Of a stretch of 32,752 nucleotides of DNA, positions 15,642 to 22,853 are shown in pieces. Under the pieces are notes generated by a model that searched no databases, was not told where the DNA came from, and saw nothing but the letters and a program-made list of their open reading frames with translations. The DNA is taken from positions 1 through 32,752 of the forward strand of contig JABURP010000046.1 of assembly GCA_014762645.1 (NCBI GenBank). The letters are read 5' to 3'. Both the position numbers and the translations under genes were made by a program. This DNA comes from Crocinitomicaceae bacterium (lineage in GTDB: Bacteria > Bacteroidota > Bacteroidia > Flavobacteriales_D > Crocinitomicaceae). How positions within the stretch are numbered: position 1 is the first letter of the stretch; each line of letters opens with the position of its first letter.

Positions 15642-17055
15642 TGTTCAGATCAAGTATTTGAAGGAATTCGGGTATTTCCTGCGCTTCAGGAAAGTGCAAA
15701 AATAGTGTTTTTGCCGAATTAGCATCAATCAGATACTCTTTCTTAAAAATGAGCAAAGAATCGGTTTTCTGTCCATTTTGCCATAACAGAACAGCATAAA
15801 AGATCCGTACATCTGCACTAAGTTTATCCAGGTATTCTAGAGATGCAATGAAATCTATGGCATCATCAAGGCTAAATTCGGCTTTAATTCTGGCCAATAG
15901 AATAATTGCTTCTGCATATTTGGGATCGATTTGCAACGCAGTTTCCAATTGTGCTTCTGCTTCAATATATCGATCTGCTTTGAACAGTGCTTCTGCCAGA
16001 ACTAATCTGTAGTTTGCATTTTCTGGTTGTATTTCTGAAGCCCTTTGCAGATATTGAATAGCTTCTTTAGAAAAGCCTTGTAGTTCTTTTATGATCCCAA
16101 TACCTAACCAGGGCTCGGCAATATCCGGATTGACTTTTTTACTTTGTTCGTAGTATTCCAGTGCTTCGTCATATCGCTCCAGGCGCTCATAAGCTTCAGC
16201 AAGGTAACTTAATGTCAAAGCATCATCACCATCAATTTCCAGGCACTTGGAATATGAGACGAGTGCTTTTTGGTATTCTCCTATCTGCATATAGGTATTC
16301 CCCATATTGAAATGTGCAGATGAAAAATCTTCATTGATAATTATTGAATAATCATACGCCCATAGCGCTTTTTCAATGTTGTTTTTGAGAAAGTAAATGT
16401 TACCCAGATTGTACCATGCCGTGAATGAATACGGGTTATTTTCAATATACATGGTGTAATACTCAATGCATTTATCAAAATCACCTATGCGTTCGTAGCA
16501 ATAGGCAATTTCGTATATGGCAGATTCATTTTCCGGAGATGTTTGAAGCAGTTTCTTTAATTCTTTGATGGCACTGTTGTAATCATGAATACTTTCGTAT
16601 TCCAAAGCCAGGTCAAAACGAATATCTTCCACTTCCCACTCTTCGTCTCTATCCGCTGCAGAATCAATAGCTTTTTCAAAGTATTTGATTGCATTTTCGT
16701 GGTCGCGTAATTGACTAAAAACACTTGCTTTAGTAACAAATACTTCTGTATTATACGGTTCTGATTTTTCCAGATCTTGAAGAATAAGTAAACTCTCCTT
16801 CAATTTACCTGTGGTAGAGTAGATCTGCGCTTTTCTCAATTCAAAGGTATTGTTGGTTGGATGCTGCTGTTGAGCAAATTCAATAGCCGTCAATCCCTTT
16901 TTCAATTGATTTTTAATAATAAAATGATCGACAATTTGCTCTAAAATTTCAGAATCGAAATAATACGCTTCTTTATTTTCGATCATTTTTTCGAATCGTT
17001 CTAATTCGGAGTTGAATTGAGAATCGAATCCTTCATCTTCTTCATCATCAAACAT
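15631..17055 (-). CDS. Tetratricopeptide-repeat protein
   Basis: Protein of 474 residues built almost wholly of about ten TPR units (from about residue 70 to 440), for example WYNLGNIYFLKNNIEKAL, HFNMGNTYMQIGEYQKAL and LSYLAEAYERLERYDEAL. It begins with an acidic stretch (MFDDEEDEGFD) and has no signal peptide or membrane segment, so it is probably a cytoplasmic scaffold. Partner unknown. It is first in an overlapping operon with the ComA-like and DUF368 genes; its stop overlaps the next ATG (ATGAAGAATAA). A good promoter lies 44 bases upstream, with a small hairpin (GTCCT/AGGAC, 17074-17088) in the leader. Confidence 0.9.
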   Translation of the reverse strand: MFDDEEDEGFDSQFNSELERFEKMIENKEAYYFDSEILEQIVDHFIIKNQLKKGLTAIEFAQQQHPTNNTFELRKAQIYSTTGKLKESLLILQDLEKSEPYNTEVFVTKASVFSQLRDHENAIKYFEKAIDSAADRDEEWEVEDIRFDLALEYESIHDYNSAIKELKKLLQTSPENESAIYEIAYCYERIGDFDKCIEYYTMYIENNPYSFTAWYNLGNIYFLKNNIEKALWAYDYSIIINEDFSSAHFNMGNTYMQIGEYQKALVSYSKCLEIDGDDALTLSYLAEAYERLERYDEALEYYEQSKKVNPDIAEPWLGIGIIKELQGFSKEAIQYLQRASEIQPENANYRLVLAEALFKADRYIEAEAQLETALQIDPKYAEAIILLARIKAEFSLDDAIDFIASLEYLDKLSADVRIFYAVLLWQNGQKTDSLLIFKKEYLIDANSAKTLFLHFPEAQEIPEFLQILDLNNEE

Positions 17056-17098
17056 AGAACTTCCTTTTTATATGTCCTGTGAAAGGACTCACTTCTAA

Positions 17099-17130
17099 CA
17101 AAAATAAAAGTTAGAGTATGCGTTTTTCAA
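17099..17130 (-). promoter_or_regulatory. Promoter of the TPR/ComA-like/DUF368 operon
   Basis: Minus strand TTG (17128-17130), 21 bases, TATTTTTG (17099-17106): a full match to the Bacteroidota -33/-7 promoter. The -7 element is 43 bases before the ATG of the TPR gene. Confidence 0.55.
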
Positions 17131-17172
17131 CAGTAATTTCAATGTTATTAACAATGTTTTCAACAACTTACA

Positions 17173-17193
17173 TAAAGCCCGTTCGTTCACGGG
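17173..17193 (-). terminator. Weak possible terminator after typA
   Basis: Stem CCCGT (17178-17182) with ACGGG (17189-17193), six-base loop, followed on the minus strand by CTTTATG. The T run is poor, so this is uncertain. It lies 7 bases beyond the stop of typA. Confidence 0.35.
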
Positions 17194-17199
17194 TATTCC

Positions 17200-19005
17200 C
17201 TAACTTTCAACTTCTACTGACTTTCCAAACCGTTTTCTATCCGTTTCTTTCAACAAAATCTTTCTGATTCGGATAGATTCAGGTGTCAGTTCTACATATT
17301 CATCTTTTTGTATGTATTCCAAAGCCTCTTCAAGTGAAAACTCTTTTGGAGGAGCGATCTTCATTTTTTCATCTGTATTAGAAGTTCGCATATTGGTCAA
17401 TTTTTTCGTTTTTGTCACATTAATGACAAGATCACCAGCTTTAGAGTTTTCACCGATAACTTGCCCTTCATATATATTGACGTTTGGATGAATGAAAAAT
17501 TTCCCTCTCTCTTGCAAGTTATGCAGTGAATAAGGGATGCTTGTTCCATTTTCCATTGATATTAATGAACCGTTTTGTCTTCCCGGAATTTCACCTTTAA
17601 ATGGCTGGTATTCAATAAACCGGTGGGTCACAATAGCTTCACCAGCAGTTTGAGTAAGCAAGTAACTTCTTAAGCCAATTAACCCTCTGGATGGAATTCG
17701 GAATTTACAGATCATTCGTGCTCCTTTTGGTTCCATGCTTAGCATTTCACCTTTTCTTTTAGTTACGGCGTCAATTGCCGTGCCAGAATGTTCTTCAGGA
17801 AGATCAATAGTTAAATCTTCAATAGGCTCGCATTTTTCACCATCAATTTCTTTGATGATTACTTGAGGTTGCCCCACTTGTAGTTCGTATCCTTCTCTCC
17901 GCATAGTTTCCAACAACACCGAAAGGTGCATTACTCCTCTTCCAAAAACGTTCCATTTGTCCGCAGCGTTGGTTTGCTCTACGCGTAAAGCCAGATTTTT
18001 TTCTAATTCTTTCTCCAATCGTTCATGTACATGTCTGGATGTCACGAATTTACCTTCTTTCCCAAAAAATGGTGAATCATTAATTGTGAAGAGCATAGAC
18101 ATGGTTGGTTCATCAATAGAAATAGATGCTAGGGGCTCAGGATTTTCAAAATCACAAATGGTATCTCCGATTTCAAAACCTTCAACTCCGGTTACAGCAC
18201 AAATATCACCCACCTGAACTTCTTCTACTTTTCTCTTCTCAAGGCCATCAAAAACAAAGACCTCTTTGATTTTTGATTTCACTTGTGTCCCATCTCGTTT
18301 TGAAAGGATAACAGGCATGTTTGGCGTCAATTCACCTCGGGTGAGTCTTCCTATAGCTATACGTCCCACAAAAGAAGAATAATCCAAAGAAGTGATTAGC
18401 AATTGCGTATTTCCTTCATTAAATTTTCTTGGTGGAAAGTAATCTAATATTGTATCTAATATTGTATCTATTGAATCTGTAGGTTTTTTCCAGTCTTTGG
18501 AAATCCAACCTTGTTTGGCTGATCCGTATACAGTTTCAAAATCGAGCTGTTCTTCATTAGCATCCAATTCAAACATCAATTCAAACACTTTCTCATGAAC
18601 TTCATCCGGTGTACAGTTTTCCTTATCCACCTTATTGATCACCAAAAGAGGCTTTAGTCCTAATTCCAATGCTTTTTGAAGAACAAATCTCGTTTGTGGC
18701 ATTGGACCTTCAAATGCGTCAACCAAAAGGCAAACTCCATCCGCCATATTTAGAACACGCTCAACTTCACCGCCAAAATCGCTGTGACCAGGAGTGTCTA
18801 TAATATTGATCTTTGTGTCATTATAAAAAACAGATACATTTTTAGAAGTAATGGTAATTCCCCTTTCTTTTTCAAGTGGGTTATTATCCATGATTAATTC
18901 ACCATCACTTTTAATGGGATTTTTACCTGCTTCGATCATACGGTCAACAAGGGTTGTTTTACCGTGATCAACGTGTGCAATAATTGCTATGTTTCTAATT
19001 TCCAT
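17200..19005 (-). CDS. typA: Translational GTPase TypA/BipA
   Basis: Ribosome-associated GTPase of the EF-G family, 601 residues, full length for TypA. G-motifs are AHVDHGKTTL (about 10-19), GITITSKNV (switch I region, about 49), IDTPGHSDFGG (about 70) and INKVDKE (about 124). Domain II, EF-G-like domains and the TypA-specific C-terminal domain follow (GRGVMHLSVLLETMRREG; PSRGLIGLRSYLL). It helps ribosome assembly and growth at low temperature or stress in other bacteria. It lies 30 bases downstream of a DEAD-box RNA helicase gene on the same strand, which suits a shared role in ribosome biogenesis. A 12-bp tandem repeat inside the gene creates DTILDTILD. Confidence 0.96.
   Translation of the reverse strand: MEIRNIAIIAHVDHGKTTLVDRMIEAGKNPIKSDGELIMDNNPLEKERGITITSKNVSVFYNDTKINIIDTPGHSDFGGEVERVLNMADGVCLLVDAFEGPMPQTRFVLQKALELGLKPLLVINKVDKENCTPDEVHEKVFELMFELDANEEQLDFETVYGSAKQGWISKDWKKPTDSIDTILDTILDYFPPRKFNEGNTQLLITSLDYSSFVGRIAIGRLTRGELTPNMPVILSKRDGTQVKSKIKEVFVFDGLEKRKVEEVQVGDICAVTGVEGFEIGDTICDFENPEPLASISIDEPTMSMLFTINDSPFFGKEGKFVTSRHVHERLEKELEKNLALRVEQTNAADKWNVFGRGVMHLSVLLETMRREGYELQVGQPQVIIKEIDGEKCEPIEDLTIDLPEEHSGTAIDAVTKRKGEMLSMEPKGARMICKFRIPSRGLIGLRSYLLTQTAGEAIVTHRFIEYQPFKGEIPGRQNGSLISMENGTSIPYSLHNLQERGKFFIHPNVNIYEGQVIGENSKAGDLVINVTKTKKLTNMRTSNTDEKMKIAPPKEFSLEEALEYIQKDEYVELTPESIRIRKILLKETDRKRFGKSVEVES
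18443..18466. repeat. In-frame 12-bp tandem repeat within typA
   Basis: TCTAATATTGTA occurs twice in a row and continues with TCTA. It codes for the repeated TILD in DTILDTILD of TypA and keeps the frame. Probably simple slippage in a tolerant helix. Confidence 0.9.
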
Positions 19006-19035
19006 TCTTATTGGATTAACTTCTTTGGAATAATT

Positions 19036-20706
19036 TTATCGTCTTCTTCTTCTTTCTCTGGAGGTTTGTTTCTTTCTTCCTTTACGAGCGCCTCCGGATT
19101 CTTTTTTGGTTTGCTCAACATTCATTTTCTTTCCTTCAAAATCAATATTTTGCATCTTTTTCACCAGCATTGCGGTTTCTGTTTTATCCGCATCAAAGAA
19201 AGAGAAGTTGTCAAGGATGTCTATTTTACCAATAGCACCATTTTTCAATCCTGTAGTATCGCAGATCAAACGCAGTAATGCTCCCTGATTAAGACCGTCT
19301 CGTTTACCAAGATTCACAAAGAACCTGTCCTTGTTACTGTCGTTTATTCTTCCTTTTCTACCTGATTCACGTGACGAAGATTGGCTCGCATCAAGGTCTC
19401 TCGAGTTTGCATAATAGTTCAGAAATTTGTTGAACTCAACAGAAACAAATTTCTTGACCAGTTCTTCTTTATCAAATTCGCCGAGTTTTTTCATGACTTC
19501 CGGCATATACTCATATATGGCCTCATCATCTACTTTAGCTTCTGAAACTTCGTCGATCATGTGAAACAACTGTCTTGCGATTATCTTTTTTGGGTCTGGA
19601 AGTTTTTTCTGTTCAAACTTCGTTTTGATGATTTTTTCAATGCTATTGACTTTTCTACCTTCTTTTGTATTGATCAAAGCGATTGAGATACCTTCTTTCC
19701 CAGCTCGAGCCGTTCGACCCGATCGGTGCGTGTAGTTTTCTACATCTTCCGGAAGGTTATAGTGGATGACATGTGTAATGTCATCTACGTCAATTCCTCT
19801 TGCTGCTACATCTGTGGCAACAAGAATTTGAAGGTGTTTATCTCTAAACTTATTCATTACCCTGTCACGTTGAGCCTGTGACAAATCACCATGTAAAGGT
19901 TCAGCAGAATAGCCGTCAGACATTAATTTATCGGCCACTTCAGCAGTTTGTCTACGTGTACGGCAGAATATCAGCCCATAGATATCCGGGTTAAAGTCGA
20001 TCAGGCGCTTTAACGCTGCATAACGATCTCTTTCCTTAACAGTATATGCATGGTGATGTATGTTCTTATTCGACTCGTTTCGACCACCAACAGTAATCTC
20101 GAACGGTTCAACCATATAGTTTTTAGCAATTTCTGCTACTTCTCTAGGCATTGTTGCAGAGAACAACCATACGCATTTGTCATCTGGAGTTTGTTTAAGG
20201 ATGGCATCAATGTCTTCTTTAAAGCCCATGTTCAGCATTTCATCCGCTTCATCTAAAATGACAGTATCTACTTCGTTAAGTTTAACCTTTTTCCGATTGA
20301 TCAGGTCCACCAATCTGCCCGGTGTGGCCACAATGACATGAGCACCTTTAGCAATTTGACGGATTTGTTTATTAATATCCGTTCCGCCATAAACAGAAAC
20401 CACATTTAGTCCTTTGATGTTTTTAGAGTAGTTATCCAGGTCATTGCTGATCTGAATACATAACTCACGTGTAGGACAAATTATTAGCCCCTGTGTTGCT
20501 TTCAGTGTGGTATCCACGTAGTTTAACAAAGGCAAGCCAAAAGATGCTGTTTTACCAGTTCCGGTTGATGCAAGCCCAATAAGATCTGAAGGATCTGTTA
20601 AAAGGTGAGGAATAGCCTGTTGTTGTATTGGAGTAGGTTCAACAAAACCTATGTCGGCGATAGCATTGAGAATCTCAGTGCTCAGCCCCATTTCTTTAAA
20701 TTCCAT
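19036..20706 (-). CDS. DEAD-box ATP-dependent RNA helicase with DbpA-type RNA-binding domain
   Basis: Cytoplasmic RNA helicase of 556 residues, DeaD/CsdA-like. Motifs in order: Q motif region with PTPIQQQAIP (about 24), ASTGTGKT (about 45), PTRELCIQ, ATPGRLVDL, DEADEML (about 152), FSATMP (about 183), ATDVAARGIDVDD (about 300) and HRSGRTARAGKEG (about 332). Residues about 460-530 (RFFVNLGKRDGLNQGALLRLI to AMLVKKM) match the DbpA C-terminal RNA-binding domain, and the protein ends in a basic Arg/Lys tail. Such enzymes remodel rRNA during ribosome assembly, often in the cold. The -7 element lies about 90 bases upstream, giving a long leader with an 11-codon ATG frame (20715-20750) that might be an upstream ORF. 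Confidence 0.94.
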   Translation of the reverse strand: MEFKEMGLSTEILNAIADIGFVEPTPIQQQAIPHLLTDPSDLIGLASTGTGKTASFGLPLLNYVDTTLKATQGLIICPTRELCIQISNDLDNYSKNIKGLNVVSVYGGTDINKQIRQIAKGAHVIVATPGRLVDLINRKKVKLNEVDTVILDEADEMLNMGFKEDIDAILKQTPDDKCVWLFSATMPREVAEIAKNYMVEPFEITVGGRNESNKNIHHHAYTVKERDRYAALKRLIDFNPDIYGLIFCRTRRQTAEVADKLMSDGYSAEPLHGDLSQAQRDRVMNKFRDKHLQILVATDVAARGIDVDDITHVIHYNLPEDVENYTHRSGRTARAGKEGISIALINTKEGRKVNSIEKIIKTKFEQKKLPDPKKIIARQLFHMIDEVSEAKVDDEAIYEYMPEVMKKLGEFDKEELVKKFVSVEFNKFLNYYANSRDLDASQSSSRESGRKGRINDSNKDRFFVNLGKRDGLNQGALLRLICDTTGLKNGAIGKIDILDNFSFFDADKTETAMLVKKMQNIDFEGKKMNVEQTKKESGGARKGRKKQTSRERRRRR

Positions 20707-20797
20707 AAATGTATTTAGTACTTCCCTTGCCTCATCTCAATTCTTTTCATCCCAACTAAATACGACTGAACCGAAATGTGGCGCGCAAAAATTTGTG

Positions 20798-20827
20798 CAA
20801 AGATACGCTATCTTTCTTGAATAACAG
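20798..20827 (-). promoter_or_regulatory. Promoter of the helicase-typA unit
   Basis: Minus strand TATCTTTG (20798-20805) matches the -7 consensus exactly; 19 bases upstream is CTG (20825-20827), one mismatch from TTG. The predicted 5' leader of the helicase mRNA is about 85 bases. Confidence 0.45.
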
Positions 20828-20844
20828 CGTTTTTTGTACTGATA

Positions 20845-20858
20845 TGCATAATTATGCA
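20845..20858. promoter_or_regulatory. Perfect 14-bp palindrome between divergent genes
   Basis: TGCATAATTATGCA reads the same on both strands. It lies about 40 bases upstream of the helicase -7 element, in the 328-base gap between the helicase (ends upstream at 20706) and the LysM/M23 gene (21035). The rest of this gap holds only the two promoter elements and no gene that I can support. Confidence 0.35.
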
Positions 20859-21002
20859 CAGACTTGACAGGTAAATAGTGAGTAGGTAGAGCGGGTTTCA
20901 ACGGTATGACACTGGTTATGAATGGTATAAAACAGTGGAGTTAATAACTGTTAATTGTTGGCAAGATATAGGGGGCTTATTTACTGTTTATTAGAAAATC
21001 GG

Positions 21003-21010
21003 TATTTTTG
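21003..21010 (+). promoter_or_regulatory. -7 promoter element of the LysM/M23 peptidase gene
   Basis: TATTTTTG, an exact TAnnTTTG match. Transcription would begin near 21015-21017, which rules out the TTG at 21008 as a start and favours ATG 21035 (or 21020). Confidence 0.4.
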
Positions 21011-21034
21011 CCACGAACCATGAAATTGAGGGGT

Positions 21035-21991
21035 ATGAAGAAACTGGTTTCAATATTCGCTTTTTCCGTAATAGGAATAGCATCTTTTGCACAGCCTGGA
21101 ATTCCAATAGACACCATTGACACACCTGAGGGCAGGATGTTCATATATGCAAACCGTACCTGGGAATATGAACATGACAGAGAATTTGATGGGGTGTTAT
21201 GCCCAGACCTGGATGAAATGGTTGCCAATGACTCAACCATGGGATTTAAATCCTATTGGCGAACAGATGCGACAATCACATGTACAACGAATGAAGTAGA
21301 GAACATGGGGGATACTTTATGGTTATGTACAATTGATACAGTTCATAATGGCTATGCAATACCATTTAAAGGGAGAATCACTTCAAGATTTGGATACCGT
21401 CGGGGTAGAAATCACAACGGAATCGATATTGATCTTGTAACCGGTGACACAATTGTATCTGCATTTGATGGGAAAGTACGGTATGCTCAACTACATGACG
21501 GCGGATTTGGAAACCTGGTGATTATAAGACATTACAACGGTTTAGAAACCTATTATGCGCATTGTGAGAAAATACTGGTTGCTCCAAATCAGGAGGTTAA
21601 AGCCGGTGAACCAATTGCACTAGGTGGAAATACCGGAAGATCAACAGGTGATCACCTGCACTTTGAAGTGCGATTTTATGATAATCCTATAAACCCTGAG
21701 CATTTATTTAACTTTGAAGAACATTACGTTGATGAAAATCTACTTGTACATTCCGGAATATTTCGCCCAGGTTCTTCCAAGTACAATACAAGTTCGTCTG
21801 GACATTCTACGGGAGGAAGTACTTCTTATAGCGTAGATAAATCTGCCAGAACGCACAAAGTTCGCAGTGGTGATTCGCTTTATGGAATTGCACTGAAATA
21901 TGGCACTACAGTGAGCAAACTGTGCCAGTTAAATGGAATGAAAGAAACTGATATTCTTCAAATAGGTCAGGTTCTCAGGGTAAAACCTTAA
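21035..21991 (+). CDS. Secreted M23 peptidase with C-terminal LysM domain
   Basis: Cell-wall-acting metallopeptidase of the LytM/M23 family, 318 residues from the chosen start. Signal peptide MKKLVSIFAFSVIGIASFAQ, ending at about residue 20. The zinc/catalytic residues are present: HNGIDID (His and Asp, about 127), YYAHCE (about 172) and GDHLHFEVR (HxH, about 203). A Ser/Gly-rich linker follows (about 245-265), then a LysM domain at about 270-318 (HKVRSGDSLYGIALKYG to GQVLRVKP). It probably cleaves peptidoglycan cross-links during growth or division, or is a regulator if inactive, but all ligands are intact. In-frame starts at 21008 (TTG) and 21020 (ATG) exist; the promoter position and signal peptide favour 21035. 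Confidence 0.92.
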   Translation: MKKLVSIFAFSVIGIASFAQPGIPIDTIDTPEGRMFIYANRTWEYEHDREFDGVLCPDLDEMVANDSTMGFKSYWRTDATITCTTNEVENMGDTLWLCTIDTVHNGYAIPFKGRITSRFGYRRGRNHNGIDIDLVTGDTIVSAFDGKVRYAQLHDGGFGNLVIIRHYNGLETYYAHCEKILVAPNQEVKAGEPIALGGNTGRSTGDHLHFEVRFYDNPINPEHLFNFEEHYVDENLLVHSGIFRPGSSKYNTSSSGHSTGGSTSYSVDKSARTHKVRSGDSLYGIALKYGTTVSKLCQLNGMKETDILQIGQVLRVKP

Positions 21992-22005
21992 TGTAACATT
22001 TTCTG

Positions 22006-22035
22006 TTGGGTCTTTGTTGTACAATAAAGACCCAA
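22006..22035. promoter_or_regulatory. Long hairpin directly abutting the next start codon
   Basis: TTGGGTCTTT (22006-22015) pairs perfectly with AAAGACCCAA (22026-22035); the centre GTTGTACAAT adds TTGT/ACAA with one G-U, so almost all 30 bases can pair. The last paired base is immediately followed by the ATG at 22036. The downstream side has no T run, so it is a poor terminator. It could be an mRNA structure controlling the downstream gene, or a DNA operator. Confidence 0.5.
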
Positions 22036-22599
22036 ATGAAATACTTCTACCTAATAATTGTAGTACTGATACCCCAATTTTCAAGTGGACAAAACCTAAC
22101 GTATAGTGGTAATCCCTGGATATGTTCCGGAGATGAATTGTTGCTATTCGTATATAGAGATACAGCATATAATTGGGTAAATACTGATGAGCCAGATTCC
22201 ATATTGTCCACCAGTAATTACCTTTCAGCTTACCCTGAAAATAACACAACTTATCTGGTATACTCAAGTACGGATTCACTTTATATAGATGTAAAAGTTG
22301 GTGGTTATATGTGTTATTGCAATTATTACATCCCAAATATTTTTACTCCGGATGGTGACGATTTTAATGATGTATTTAAACCTATAATCGCTTGCGACCA
22401 CTGGGGCGCACACCTAACTATATACAACCGCATGCAAAAGGTTGTTTATGACACCCATAACCAGGAACCAGAGTGGGACGGAACCTATCAAAAAACAGGT
22501 GATCCTGTTGAAAGCGATATGTTTATCTGGCAATTGAGTTTTATTACCGGAGAAGGAGAAACAATTCGATTAACGGGATTTGTTTTCCTGATGCGTTAA
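22036..22599 (+). CDS. Small T9SS type B sorting-domain protein
   Basis: Secreted protein of 187 residues: signal peptide MKYFYLIIVVLIPQFSSGQ, then about 75 residues forming one Ig-like module (NPWICSGDELLLFVYRD, ATYLVYSS-like strand, YIDVKVGGYMC), then the type B gliding-motility-associated sorting domain (YIPNIFTPDGDDFNDVF to GFVFLMR, about residues 97-187). It is almost only a sorting signal, with a minimal passenger. A longer TTG-started frame (22006) would place the start inside the hairpin, so ATG 22036 is chosen. It is 44 bases behind the LysM/M23 gene and may be co-transcribed with it. Role unknown. Confidence 0.85.
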   Translation: MKYFYLIIVVLIPQFSSGQNLTYSGNPWICSGDELLLFVYRDTAYNWVNTDEPDSILSTSNYLSAYPENNTTYLVYSSTDSLYIDVKVGGYMCYCNYYIPNIFTPDGDDFNDVFKPIIACDHWGAHLTIYNRMQKVVYDTHNQEPEWDGTYQKTGDPVESDMFIWQLSFITGEGETIRLTGFVFLMR

Positions 22600-22600
22600 C

Positions 22601-22853
22601 TACACCTGTACTCCCATCAAGCAGAATTTAATTTTGTGTACCTATTGAGGCAATCCCGAGGCGCATTGCATTTGCTCGGGATTGATGATGTCATCCTTTC
22701 TGGTTCGCACAGGTTACACCTGTACTCCCATCAAGCAGAATTTAATTTTGTGTACCTATTGAGGCAATCCCGAGGCGCATTGCATTTGCTCGGGATTGAT
22801 GATGTCATCCTTTCTGGTTCGCACAGGTTACACCTGTACTCCCATCAAGCAGA
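22601..22853. repeat. Perfect 114-bp tandem repeat, two full copies plus 25 bases
   Basis: Copy 1 is 22601-22714, copy 2 is 22715-22828, and a third copy stops after 25 bases at 22853. All copies are identical. The 25-base part is the 3' end of the SpoIIE sensor gene (minus strand, last codons CLMGVQV and stop), so each unit carries a copy of that gene end plus 89 bases of spacer. Each full unit has a hairpin CAATCCCGAG/CTCGGGATTG with a 14-base loop (22651-22684 and 22765-22798). It fills the gap between two convergent genes. Confidence 0.95.

Noticed and set aside
17107-17175. AT-rich stretch with TTTTCAACA-like words, considered as a replication origin
   Set aside because: No clear DnaA boxes (TTATCCACA) and no dnaA or other origin genes nearby; the words include the -33 box of the TPR operon promoter.
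20760-20800. Imperfect dyad GCAAAAATTTGTGC near the helicase promoter
   Set aside because: One mismatch per arm and AT-rich centre; likely by chance, and it overlaps the start of the predicted leader.
22601-22853. CRISPR-like array
   Set aside because: Only 2.2 copies, the whole 114-bp unit including the would-be spacer is identical, and no cas gene is present.
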